NCBI GenBank assembly: GCA_963575745.1
Contig: CAUYUJ010017796.1
Coordinates: forward strand, 160,350-224,349
DNA from: Prorocentrum cordatum
Taxonomy: Eukaryota; Sar; Dinophyceae; Prorocentrales; Prorocentraceae
Length of the DNA: 64,000 nt
Direction: 5' to 3'
Part shown: one piece after another, positions 1-9,783 of the stretch
Position numbering within the stretch: the stretch's first letter is position 1
Layout: the number at the start of each line of letters is the position of its first letter
Program-made: the position numbers and the translations under genes
The notes under the pieces: generated by a model
What the model was told of the DNA's origin: nothing
The model's input: only the letters and a program-made list of their open reading frames with translations
Database searches by the model: none

Positions 1-145
1 TTCCAGCATGTTTCGTTTTCGGAGCAGATTTGGGGGACGTTCGCGCCCAGTTTGCGAGGATGTCTCAGGCGGTTTGGCCGTTATGATGCTGGGCATCTGT
101 CGTTTCCGGAGCAGTTTTGGGAGGAGGTCTCAGGCGATTTTCTGG
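1..145 (+). repeat. Diverged fragment of the 152-bp satellite
   Basis: The phrases CGGAGCAGATTTGGGGGA and GATGTCTCAGGCGGTTTGGC are shared with the 152-bp satellite arrays further right, and most closely with the minus-strand variant at 25045-25725. About one unit is present, cut by the window edge. Confidence 0.7.
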
Positions 146-157
146 CTTCAGCACTCC

Positions 158-297
158 CAAGGAGGAGGAGGATGAGGAGGAGGAGGAGGAGGACGAGAAG
201 GAGAAAGCGAGGTGGAGGAAGAAGAGGACGAGGAGGAGGAGGAGGAGGAGGAGGAGGAGGACAGCATGAACACGGTAGGAGCAGAAGCAGGAAGGGG

Positions 298-337
<40 letters not shown>

Positions 338-361
338 GGAGGAGGAGGAGGAGGAGGAGGA
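158..361 (+). repeat. GGA/GAT compound microsatellite
   Basis: GGA-rich runs (158-260 and 336-361) flank a run of GAT triplets at 300-336. Any reading frame here gives only homopolymeric Arg/Gly/Glu/Met stretches, so no protein is proposed. Confidence 0.9.
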
Positions 362-420
362 CGTGGGCAACTCGAGTAGCCAGGGCCAGACGATCGAGTT
401 TCGATGTTCCAAGGCTTTAA

Positions 421-955
421 GTTTTACTCACACGCTTCCGCCTCACTCTCCTTCGCTCTCCGCTCTCCTTCACTCTTCTGCATTCATACTCACTCATACT
501 CAGACTCAGTCACACGCAGGCTCACTCGCACTTAGACTCGCTCATATCCATACTTAAACTTACTCACACTCAGACTCACGCTCAGAACCACGCATACTCA
601 GACTCGCTCCTGCTCAGACTTATCATCCTTCGGTCCGCTCAAACGCAGACCGACTCACACTCAGACGGCCTCACATCCATACCCAATAACCCTCGGCTCA
701 CTCGCATTCAGATTCATTAACACACACTTTTCTCACACTCGGACCCACTCAAGCCCAGACTCACTCATGCTCAGACTCATCATGCTACGATCCGCTCAAT
801 CACAGACTGGCTCACACTCAGATTCGTCCATACTCAGACCCATTCGCACACAGACGCCACTCGCGCTCATATTGACTCACACGCATACCCACTCAAACCC
901 AGGCTCAATCGCACCCAGATTAACTCACACTCAGAACCCGTCGCTCTCAGATTTG
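421..955 (+). repeat. Degenerate 12-bp CTCACACTCAGA minisatellite
   Basis: Loose repetition of about 12 bp (CTCACACTCAGA, CTCATACTCAGA and variants). The same family appears reverse-complemented at 24190-24700 and as short pieces at each cassette start (1104-1170, 9717-9780, 21022-21085). No gene is seen. Confidence 0.8.
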
Positions 956-1171
956 CTATTGGTCGCACTCATGCTTGCAGACTGTGGGAATGTCTCGAGC
1001 GAGCGGTTCACCCTCGCACACAGGCGCTCATTGATAGATATCAAGAGAATGACGTACCAAGAGAATGAGATGCACACATGGGAAGCCCCGCGTTGAGTAA
1101 TTCATACTCAGCCCTACTCATACTCAGACCTACTCCTATTCATATTTACTCATGCTGAGACTCACGCACGC

Positions 1172-2197
1172 CCCGCTCGCGGCCGTTATGTGGGGATGTT
1201 TCCAGCGGTTTGCGTGTTTTCTGCCCCAACATCCTTCGCTTCCGGAGCAGACTTGGAGGATGTCTCGAGCGAGGCGCTCATTTTCACGTCCTTAAGGGGA
1301 GCCGCCGAGGGGTATTGCACGGTCCCGTTCGCGGCCGTTTTGTGGGGATGTCTCAAGCGGTTTGCTTGTTTTCTGTCCCAACATCCTTCGCTTTCGGAGC
1401 AGATTTGGAGGATGTCTCGAGCGAGGCGCTCATTTTCACGTCCCTAAGGGGAGCCGCCGAAGGGTATTGCGCGGTCCCGTTCGCGGCCGTTTTGTGGGGA
1501 TGTCTCAAGCGGTTTGCGTGTGTTCAGTCCCAACATCCCTCGCTTCCGGAGCAGATTTGGGGGATGTTTCGAGCGAGGCGCTCAATGTCACGTCCCTAAT
1601 GGGAGCCGCCGAGGGGTATTGCACGGTCCCGTTCGCGGCCGTTTTGTGGGGATGTCTCAAGCGGTTTGCGCGTTTTCTGTCCCAACGTCCTTCGCTTTCG
1701 GAGCAGATTTGGAGGATATTTCGAGCGAGGCGCTCATTTTCACGTCCTTAAGGGGAGCCGCCGAGGGGTATTGCACGGTCCCGTTCGCGGCCGTTTTGTG
1801 GGGATGTCTCAAGCGGTTTGCGCGTTTTCTGTCCCAACATCATTCGCTTCCGGAGCAGATTTGGGGGATGTTTCGAGCGAGGCGCTCACTGTCACGTCCC
1901 TAATGGGAGCCGCCGAGGGGTATTGCACGGTCCCGTTCGCGGCCGTTTTGTGGGGATGTCTCAAGCGGTTTGCGCGTTTTCTGTCCCAGCATCCTTCGCT
2001 TTCGGAACAGATTTGGAGGATGTCTCGTGCGAGGCGCTCATTTTCACGTCCCTGAGGGGAGCCGCCGAGGGGTATTGCACGGTCCCGTTCGCGGCCGTTT
2101 TGTGGGGATGTCTCAAGCGGTTTGCTTGTTTTCTGTCCCAACATCCTTCGCTGCCGGAGCAGATTTGGAGGATGCCTCGAGCGAGGCGCTCACTGTC
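1172..2197 (+). repeat. 152-bp satellite array 1 (about 7 units)
   Basis: Landmarks such as GGGGATGTCTCAAGCGGTTT recur every 152 bp (phases 1210, 1362, 1514, 1666, 1818, 1970, 2122). Units differ by few substitutions. Because 152 is not a multiple of 3, repeated 129-codon open frames appear in all three plus frames; this follows from the period and a stop-poor unit and is not evidence of coding. Confidence 0.92.
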
Positions 2198-2560
2198 ACC
2201 CCCCAGGTGGGCCAGATTTTGAGGATGTCTCAATCGGTTTGCTTGTTTTGGTTGCCAGGCTCGTGGGCGCAGATTCTTCTCAGGATGCCACAGGAGGCCC
2301 CAACAGGTTCCAGGAGGCCCCAGGAGACCACATGAGGTCCCAGGAGGCATCAGGAGGCCACAGAAAGACTCAAGAGGCCACAGGATGTCCCAAGAGGCTC
2401 CAGGAGGCCCCAGGAAGCTCCAGAAGGCTTCAGGAAACCACAGGAGGCCCCCAGGAGGCCGCAGGAAACGCCAGGAGGCGTCGGAAGGCAACAGGAGGCC
2501 CCGAGAGGCCCCAGGAGCAGGAGGCCTCAGAAGGCAACAGGAGTGGTTCCAATCCCATGT
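2198..2560 (+). repeat. AGGAGGCCCC-type minisatellite, cassette 1
   Basis: After a short link with a partial satellite piece (2215-2290), units of CAGGAGGCCC, CAAGAGGCC and CAGGAGGC with slightly variable spacing fill the stretch. Near-identical tracts occur at 11117-11476 and 22079-22445. The reverse complement (GGCCTCCTGG, GGCCTCTTGG) makes up much of the spacer DNA right of 40 kb. Confidence 0.88.
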
Positions 2561-2568
2561 GTTTTAAG

Positions 2569-2718
2569 TACGTATGCTCCTATCGATTGGGCCTCACTTG
2601 GAGCACGATTCCTTAATGTTATACGTATGTTTCTACAGATTGGGCCTCTCCTGGGGCACGAGTCCTTGGTGTTTTACGCGTGTTCCTATAGATTGCCCTT
2701 CTCCTGCGCCTCTAATCC
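2569..2718 (+). repeat. 53-bp tandem repeats, cassette 1 (interrupted)
   Basis: Three units start TACGTATG or TACGCGTG and contain ATAGATTGGGCCTCTCCTGG. The third unit is broken at 2718 by the retrotransposon and continues beyond its 3' end at 9040-9100. The intact arrangement is seen in cassette 3 (22446-22715). Confidence 0.88.
2706..2718 (+). repeat. Target-site duplication, 5' copy
   Basis: GCGCCTCTAATCC is repeated exactly at 9027-9039 directly after the element's A tail. The uninterrupted paralogous site at 22637-22649 reads GTGCCTCTAATCC, one base different. A 13-bp duplication fits target-primed insertion of a non-LTR retrotransposon. Confidence 0.93.
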
Positions 2719-2719
2719 C

Positions 2720-2741
2720 TCCGTAGCCATTTTGGCTCAAG
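2720..2741 (+). other. Dinoflagellate spliced-leader sequence at the element 5' end
   Basis: All 22 nt match the conserved DinoSL (core CCGTAGCCATTTTGGC followed by TCAAG, with T at the variable first base). The next bases are ACCCAAAT, not a GT donor, so this is a leader already joined to a body and not an SL RNA gene. It sits one base after the 5' target-site duplication, which marks the RNA 5' end that was reverse-transcribed. Confidence 0.95.
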
Positions 2742-2872
2742 ACCCAAATGCTTGGGAGGCTGCAAGCCTCCTGGCCGACACGGGATAGCTCTGTTTCCCG
2801 AGCTCGACTCTCAGCGGCGCGCGCGGCGGCTCCCATAGTTTTGGCACTTATAACACAGAGCGTGTCCCGGCC

Positions 2873-3832
2873 ATGGCACCTCAGTGGCAGTGCGTTTGTG
2901 GAGAGTACCACGCGGCTGACCGCACTCGGTGCACCAAGGCGGGGTGCGGAGGCATGCGACCTCGCCTGCCGCGCGGAGCAGGGCAGCATCAGCCGTGGCA
3001 GCTTCGTCAGCCTCCCACCCGCGGCAAGTGGGCCAACTCGCCGCCGAGCAACCAGTGGGGTCTCAACGGCAAGCTCTTCAAAGGCAAGAGTGCTGGAGGC
3101 GACAAGAGCTCCACGGGCACGTCCCTCAGCGCGGAGGAGGTCAAGGTCTGGGCCGCATTCTCGCAGGAGACATGGGACGCGACGAAGCACACCCTCACGC
3201 AGTCATCTCGTGGGAAAGTGGACGCTGCTCGCCGTGCTCAGTCTCTCGGCCTGGTGGGGAAGTCGGCACCTCAGAAAGTGGATGGGCTTGCTCGGCAGCT
3301 TGCTGACGCTCAGGATCGACTCAAGCGCGAGTCCGCGGTGGCTCGCAAGGCGCTGGAGCAGGTGCACACGACCAAGATGGGCATCGCGCAGCTGCAGCAG
3401 GAGCTCGCAGATGCCAAGCGCGAGGCTGCCGCGCTCTACGGTGGAGGCATCAGCCCTGACGCGATCAAGGAGAAGCTCAGCACGCTCAACACCGACGGAG
3501 TCTCTGGCCAGGATCTCCTCGAGCAGCTCTCCAAGATGGTCAACGAGCTCGCCGAGGAAGCGAAGGCAGCTCGCCCGCAGGGCGGATCTCCTGCCGCAGC
3601 AGGCGGCGCTGTGCCCGCCCCCGAGCCAGCTGAATCTCAGCCTGGCGGAGGCGAGGCCCCAGCGGCGCCAGCAGCGGGGGCGGCACCAGCCGAGGACTTC
3701 GACGACTTCCTGGGCGAGGATGACCCTGGTGGGCTTCTTGGCAGCTGTGGAGATGATGACGAGCAGCGCAAGAGGATCCGCGACGCCATGGAGGTCTTGC
3801 GGTCCGTCAAGAAGCCACGAACCTCAGGGTAG
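2873..3832 (+). CDS. Retrotransposon ORF1 protein (zinc ribbon plus coiled coil), intact
   Basis: 319 residues. The N terminus has a Trp/Cys cluster (W5, C7, C9, C20, C25) resembling a small zinc ribbon. Residues about 100-200 are Ala/Gln/Glu/Lys-rich with heptad-like LARQLADAQDRLKRES and IAQLQQELADAKREAA segments, expected to form a coiled coil. An Ala/Pro linker, an acidic stretch (DFDDFLGEDD) and a basic tail ending KKPRTSG follow. The family role would be an RNA-binding ORF1 protein forming the ribonucleoprotein; no gag knuckle or RRM is seen, so the exact fold is inference. The start is the first ATG after the leader, context CGGCCATGG. The 3' end overlaps ORF2 by 80 nt in another frame. 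In copy 2 codon 12 is a stop. Confidence 0.85.
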   Translation: MAPQWQCVCGEYHAADRTRCTKAGCGGMRPRLPRGAGQHQPWQLRQPPTRGKWANSPPSNQWGLNGKLFKGKSAGGDKSSTGTSLSAEEVKVWAAFSQETWDATKHTLTQSSRGKVDAARRAQSLGLVGKSAPQKVDGLARQLADAQDRLKRESAVARKALEQVHTTKMGIAQLQQELADAKREAAALYGGGISPDAIKEKLSTLNTDGVSGQDLLEQLSKMVNELAEEAKAARPQGGSPAAAGGAVPAPEPAESQPGGGEAPAAPAAGAAPAEDFDDFLGEDDPGGLLGSCGDDDEQRKRIRDAMEVLRSVKKPRTSG

Positions 3833-6800
3833 CCGCCCTCACGGGCGCTGGTGGACTGCTCTCTCCATCAACGCCAACGCCTACAGCAGGTTCGAGGGCA
3901 TTCTCAACTACGAAGGTCTCAGGAGCTGCGACCTGGTTGCGGTCCAGGAGACGCACCTTTCCCAGGAGAGGTGCTGCGAGGTCACAGACAAGCTGCAGAG
4001 GCTTGGCTGGCATGTGGTGGCCACTCCAGCCACCGACGTGGCTGCGGGGCATGCAGGTCACGGCGGCCTCTTGCAGTTGGCGCCCAGGTCCTCGGGCCTC
4101 GGCGAGTTCGAAGCGGGGCAGCCGACGGTGCTCACGCCAGGACGCGCGGCAGTCGCGCATGTAGCTGGCCCCTTCCCTGGGGGACTAGCTTGGTTCAACG
4201 TCTACTTGAAGGTTGGCGTCGGCCTCTCGGCCTACAACCTCAGCATTTTGGACGGCATCGCGATGGCAGTGCGCGCCATCGGCAAGCCCTTCGTGATCGC
4301 GGGAGACTTCAACATGGAGCCCCACGAACTGCAGTGCTCGGGCTTCCTCGAGCGCGTCGGTGGCAGGGTGGTGTCGCCAGCGGACGGCACTATTCGGCCG
4401 TCGGGCAAGGTGATTGACTACTTTGTCGTCTCTCACGTGATCTCGGAAGCGCAGGCGGAGATCAAGCTTGGGTGGGATATCTCTCCACACTTCCCTGTCG
4501 AGCTCAGGTTCAACGCCAGCTCGGTCAACAGGTTCATGCAAGTCATGAAGCTTCCCAAGAAGTTTCCGCACCCTCTCCCCAAGGCGTGCTGCACCGAGGA
4601 CCACTCCCAGAGGTGGGCGGAGGCACGCGGCCGTATGGCGGCCACCTCCTCGCTGGACATCATGTGGCAGATCTTCATTCACAGCGCGGAGCGGTACTTG
4701 CTGGACGCCATCGGCCTCAAGCACGAGTATCACGAGTTAGCTGGGCGTGAGCGGCGCCCTAGGCTGGCCTTAGCCAGGGTGTTGCAGCCGTCGGCGCCCA
4801 GGCTGCCGAGGGTGACAGCCACCACGTCTTGGTGCAAGAGCGTAGCCATCGCGCTCAAGGACGCAGCTCAGACCGACATGGAGCTGAAGAGATACAGGGC
4901 GCTGAAGACGCTCGATCGATTGTGCGGTGCCCAGCCCGATTTTCAGAACGACTCCAGGCAGGAGACGGCGCAAGCTCAGTTCGCCCTGCTGGGCTTTGCG
5001 CAGGCTGCGCACGGCATGGATCTGCCCCAGCTGCAGGTCGCGAGCTACATCGCCGCCACCATGGCAGACAAGTTGGTGCAGCGTGACGCTGACAAAGCGA
5101 AGGCGGGCTTCGGAGACTGGGTCGCCGAGAATCACGCTAGAGGTACGGGGGCCCTACACTCCTGGACCAAACCTCCGCAGGGCTGGCAGCCGAGGATCTC
5201 TGGAGCCCCAGGAAGCGAGCCTCGTACGCTCTCTCAGATGGTCCAAGCCCTGGTGAAGGAGTGGTCAGGATATTGGGGAGTAGGGGCCCCCACGCCGCTG
5301 GGGGGCGCTCTCGCGGCGAGGGACCTCGAGTGGCCAGCTGATCTCGGTGAGCGTCCTGCTCGACCTTCGGTGGGTGAGATCAGAGCGGTCATCGCCACCT
5401 TCAAGGACTCCAGTGGCTCGTCCTTCGACGCTTTGCGCCCGCACGAGCTGGGCGTGCTCGACGACGCTGGGATCGAGACGCTCATTGACTTGCTGGCCGC
5501 CATCGGGTTGCAGTGCGACTGGCCATCCTTCATCACCAAGCTGGCCTTCATTCCCAAGTCGGACGGGGGCCTCCGCCCAATCGCGCTGCTGGGCGCGGTG
5601 GTTCGCATTCACGGCAGGCTCCGCAGGGGCATTGCGAAGGCCTGGGAGGCGGCGCACGACAGGGACTACTGGTGGGCCTGTTCGGGCAAGAGTTGCGACA
5701 GGGCAGTGTGGCAGCAGCAGGCTCGTGCAGAATGGGCCCAGATGATGAGCGAGGTGAACAAGGGCCAGGACTGGGCCTCGGCGTCGATAATGATGGACCT
5801 GTGGAAGGCCTTCGAGCAGATCATACACGGCAATTTGCTGCGGGCGTGCGTGCAGCACAAGTTTCCACTGTGGCTGGCCAAGCTGCAGGTCTCGCTCTAC
5901 CGCCTCCCCAGGGTCATCAGCCTGGAGACGTGCTGCTCTGACGAGCTGATGGTTATGCAGACGGTGTTGGCTGGCGACGCCTTCGCCACCACCTTCATGA
6001 AGGTCATGCTCCTTTCGCCGCTAGACGAGTTGAAGGTCGCCTGCCCCACGGTGACCCCTGCCGTCGTGGTCGACGACGTTGTGCTGCAGCGGTGGGGAGG
6101 GTCGAAGCGTGTTGCCAAAGACCTCACCATGGCTGCTAAGGCGGTGGTTAAGGGGCTGGCGAAGGTCAACCTGTCCATTGCCGCCAAGAAGTCGCGGGTG
6201 CTGGCCAGCAGCAGGAGTTTGAGGGCCACTCTCCAGAAGCACCTGGGCTCGACCACAGGTGCTATCGGTGTCAGGGAGGTGCGCAACCTCGGCATCGACT
6301 ACACGGAGGGCGGAAGGAGGTCAAGCGTCGTCAGGCGTCACCGCATAGCTCAAAACCGACTCCGCATCCCTCGCATCAGGCGGCTACTGGGACTTCGACG
6401 GGGCAGGGCCACTGCGGCTAAGATCGTATCGACAGGCTTGGCTCCCAGCCTTTTCTACGGCATCAACTGCACGGGGCTCAACAACACGGAGTTGCAGCAG
6501 GCGCGCAGCATGGTGCGGCACGCCATCGAGCCGAATCCCCACGGGAAGTCGCTCACGGCGTGCTTGCTGGTGGGAGGATCGCCCACCATCGACCCTCTGT
6601 TCGCAGCGACGCTGGCGCCCTGCTTCACGCTGGCGCGCGCCGTGTGGGAGAAGTGGGTGCCGATCGGGCAGCTCAAGCCAGCATTTGAGTGGGCGGCCAA
6701 CTCGGCTACATGCTGGGCGGACGTACGCGGTCCGCTCGGAGCGGTGGTCATGTCGCTGAAGAGGATTGGCTACGACCCTAAGGCGCTAGACTGCATCGTC

Positions 6801-8801
6801 AGGCCGAACGGTACGATCATCAACTTTCTTGAGGTCTCCCCATGGTACGCCAAGCAATGTATCACGCTGGACGTGAGGGCTTGGCAGATGAAGCTCCTGG
6901 CAGACGGCACTCACGAGGACGTTCGTAGTGGCATTTTCCTTCCGCAGTTGCGGCGCTGGTTCTCCAAGGGCGTGGGGAGCTCTAACCTGGCGAAGGACTG
7001 AGGGCCCCTCAACAGCAGCCAGCGGGGGTACGCGCGCTCGGTCTTTGTCCTCGGGCAGTGGCCTAACAGCAGGAGGTACCACGGGGCCCCAAGGATCGCC
7101 CGCACGCCATGTTGCCAGTTGCACCCTGGCCAGCCTGGCACCCTCTGGCACAGGCACACGGCCTGCCAGGACAGCTGGCCGAGCCTGACGCTCCCTGCCG
7201 AGGTCAGCAAGCTTGTTCCCTTCAGCACCAGCGTGACCATTACTACCTTGCTGGAGAGGCTGGTCTTGCCCGAGCCCCTCCACGCGTGGCGTCCTCCAAG
7301 CGACGACCTACTTGCGCACGTGCAGTGGGTCAAGGGCGGCGACGGGTTCCCGTTTTCCGTTACCACGGTCTACTCGGACGGAGCGGTCTACGAGGTTGGG
7401 TCCTCGCTGGCGGCGGGGGCTCGCGGCATGGTGCAGCTGCCAGACGGAGACGACAACTGGGACCCAGGACCCGAGTCGGCCGTCAAGGCTTTGGGCACGC
7501 CATTGCCTGGGCCATTGCAGTCCATCGACGGGGCCGAACTCCTGGGGTGCCTGGCGCTTCTTCGCCACAGCCTGCCACCTATCACTGCGGCCTTCGACGC
7601 CTCGTACGTCACCAAGGGCCTGCTGGATAGGGGCGAGGCCAGCACCACCAAGGCGACCTCTGCCTGGGGATGCGTATGGAGGCGCGTCTGGGCAGCTCTG
7701 GACGACTTCGGTGGCATTGGGCCCCAAGGGCTCACGATTCAGAAAGTGAAGGCGCACGCCACGTCGGCCATGGTCCGCAACGGAGACATCACTGCACGCG
7801 ACAGGCGAGGCAACTGGGAGGCCGACCGTACGGCGAAGGCGGTTGCAGCTGCAGTGAGGGCGCCGCTTGAGCTACGCGAAGCCTGGCAGCGGCGTTCGCT
7901 CACCCTCGACGGAGTTGCGCGCTGGGTTGCGCGTGCGGGGTGCGAGGCAGCTGACCTGAAGCTGGACATCGACCCGAACTGCAAGCCGATTCACAAGGGG
8001 CCTCCGCTCAGCGCCACAAGGCACAACGTCGTCAAGGTGGCGAGAGGTGGAGTACATTGCAGGGCCTGCCTCAAGACGGCGTACACGGACCTCAGCATCA
8101 AGAGGCTGCTCAAGGACCCGTGTGTGGCCAAGCCGTTTGCGCCCGTGGCTAGTGGCACGAGACGCAAGCCTACGGCGTCGGCGTTGGCTTCCGCAGGCGC
8201 CGTGGCGGTGGCGCTGGCGGCTGCGCACAGGCTTGAGCAGGAGGCGAGGAGCGCTCACGTCGGCGAGCGCGTGGCGTACCCCGACGCCGAGCTCCAGCAG
8301 GAAGCGCCGAGGCTCGCCGACGCCGCCCGCGAGCATCCTGCTGCGGGCTTGCAGGATCTGCAACGCCCCGAGGCGGCGGCGGCAGGCGGTGGCACCAGCA
8401 GCAGCAGCAGCGGCCAGGATCTTTCGCCTGGCGATGCCCTCTTGCGCGCAGCGGCAGCTGCCCGCGCTGCGCGCGAGGCCGAGGGCAGGGCGGAGGCGGA
8501 TCCCGCCGACGGCCAGGCAAGTGCAGGTCTCGAGGTCGCCCAGGTCTCCAGGTCGGAGGACGCGCCCGAGGGATCTGGCACTCAGGCAGCAGGTGGGGCA
8601 GGCCACGAGCTGCTCAGCATCAACGGCTTCAGGATCTGCACTCGTTGCAAGGCCTATGCCAAGGAGCTCAACGGCAAGCACAGGTCGCTCGGCAGGCTGT
8701 GTGTGGCTGCATCTGGCAACGCGCTGCGCCTGCGCAACCTGAAGATTGCCAACATCAGGGCTGGCCTGGACCCGAAGACGGGCAGGCGCCTGAGTGAGTG
8801 A
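3753..8801 (+). pseudogene. Retrotransposon ORF2 (endonuclease-RT-RNase H), one nonsense mutation
   Basis: 1682 sense codons apart from TGA at 6999-7001 (codon 1083), where copy 2 has TGG. Endonuclease domain about 38-255: QETH (E66), GDFN (D185, N187), IDYFVVS (D222), SPHF (H246). Reverse transcriptase about 545-830: IPKSDGGLRPIAL, motif A MDLWKAF (D682), motif C VVDD (D774, D775; usual Tyr/Phe replaced by Val). RNase H: D1209, E1262, D1282, H1335, D1358. Cys-rich C-terminal segments follow (CRAC; CTRCKAY..LGRLC). The stop falls between RT and RNase H, so a product made here would lose RNase H and the C-terminal Cys motifs. The start is not certain: ATGATG at 3753/3756 overlaps ORF1's end, but the frame is open back to 2748. 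Confidence 0.9.
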
Positions 8802-9019
8802 TTTGGGGAGTGCCTTCGGTGGTCTAGGCCTTTTCAGGCCTGGCACGGGGTGGATGGTGGCTCGCGTGGCTGCCTCACCTGACGGCGCACACCCACGCAG
8901 CGTGGCGTGCACGCTGATTGTGGAGGCCGCTGTTTGCGGAGCCTCCCAGCCGCGCTCCGCGGCTCGCGCCATTTTGGCGGCGGGATCGGCTCGTGCTGCA
9001 CGAGCTGCCTGGTGTGTAC
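8802..9019 (+). other. Retrotransposon 3' untranslated region, copy 1
   Basis: About 218 nt between the ORF2 stop and the A tail. It contains a small hairpin (8826-8841) and an 11-mer GCCATTTTGGC at 8968-8978 identical to the centre of the DinoSL. Copy 2 keeps this region except its last bases. Confidence 0.75.
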
Positions 9020-9026
9020 AAAAAAA

Positions 9027-9039
9027 GCGCCTCTAATCC
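9027..9039 (+). repeat. Target-site duplication, 3' copy
   Basis: Exact repeat of 2706-2718, directly after the A7 tail. The flanking 53-bp repeat resumes at 9040. Confidence 0.93.
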
Positions 9040-9775
9040 GCAATGTTTTATGTACGTCTGTTGCTATAGATTGGGCCTCTCCTGGGGCACGAAACCTCCC
9101 TAGGAGGTCCCAGGAGGCTCCAAGAGGCTCCTGGAGACCCCAGGAAGCCTCAGTAGGTTTCAGGAGGCCCCAGGAGGCCCCAGGCTCATGCACAGAGACG
9201 CGCTCGTACTACTGAGGCTCATTCACACTCCAATTCATTCGCAGTTAGATTCATGTCCAGACCGTCACAACTGAAGCCCGCTTGCATTCGAAAGCTCTTG
9301 CGCCTAGACATTCACGGCGGACAGGTCCATGCGAATAGATGCACATATGGGGAGCTCCACGCAGTGAGCAATGGTTTGTGTTGTTGCTGTTGTGGTTGGA
9401 GTCTCATCTATAAAGGATAAGTTGTGTTGATCCCCCCTCCGGAAACCATTGCGTGTTTCAGTTGAAGTGTTTACCCCGGGCTTCGCACCCTGTTGGTTAC
9501 AAAGGAAAGTGAAGGGCCACCATGCGTTGTTGGGCCCCGAACTACAACAACAACAACAACAACAACGGCTCCCGCCTGACATGCCCTCACAATGTATTCC
9601 CAAATCGCGCTCTCGCGCGGGACGCCCTCACAAATTATGCAAGAATCGCGCTCTCGCGTGGAACTTCCTCAGATTCAGACGCCGCGCCCTCGACACGCCG
9701 CGCCCTCTTCATAATCAGACCTACTCATACTCAGACCTACTCCTATTCATATTTACTCATGCTGAGACTCACGCA
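9040..9775 (+). repeat. Cassette 1 tail and start of cassette 2
   Basis: Order: end of the 53-bp repeat (9040-9100), AGGAGGCCCC minisatellite (9101-9188), a more unique segment shared by all cassettes (9189-9540, including CACATATGGGGAGCTCCACG), (CAA)n at 9541-9567, AATCGCGCTCTCGCG repeats (9600-9665), then the 12-bp minisatellite. Open frames here are not conserved as proteins between cassettes, so no gene is proposed. Confidence 0.75.
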
Positions 9776-9783
9776 CGCCCCGT

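Larger units (their letters stand above)
1..1100 (+). repeat. Left arm of a large inverted repeat
   Basis: This arm recurs in reverse complement at 24021-25165, about 23 kb away. Matching order: a satellite fragment with GTTTCG..TTTCGGAGCAG, GGA and GAT microsatellites, a degenerate CTCACACTCAGA minisatellite, and a roughly 130-bp more unique segment (955-1100) that ends at GAGTAATT in both arms. The arm probably continues leftwards out of the window. Differences between arms are scattered substitutions and microsatellite length changes, so it is not a recent perfect palindrome. Confidence 0.8.
2719..9026 (+). mobile_element. Full-length APE/RNase H non-LTR retrotransposon, copy 1
   Basis: About 6.3 kb bounded by a perfect 13-bp target-site duplication. 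Order: one extra C (2719), DinoSL (2720-2741), a 131-nt 5' leader, ORF1 (2873-3832), ORF2 (3753-8801), a 3' untranslated region with a short hairpin (AGGCC 8826-8830 / GGCCT 8837-8841), and an A7 tail (9020-9026). Structure and coding content fit LINE-type elements with an apurinic-type endonuclease and RNase H. ORF2 has a single nonsense codon (6999-7001), so this copy could supply ORF1 protein but not complete ORF2 protein. It is roughly 99% identical by eye to copy 2 at 12577. Confidence 0.95.

Noticed and set aside
1210-2222. Series of overlapping 129-codon open frames
   Set aside because: They repeat every 152 bp in rotating frames, and the encoded text simply follows the satellite. No frame is favoured, and arrays differ in unit number.
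2720-2741. SL RNA gene
   Set aside because: The leader is followed by ACCCAAAT, not by a GT donor, and no Sm-like site follows at the expected distance. It is a spliced leader copied from RNA.
2633-3190. Minus-strand 185-codon frame in the element leader and ORF1 (also 12491-13048)
   Set aside because: It is antisense to ORF1, has no recognisable domain, and is explained by GC-biased codon use on the coding strand.
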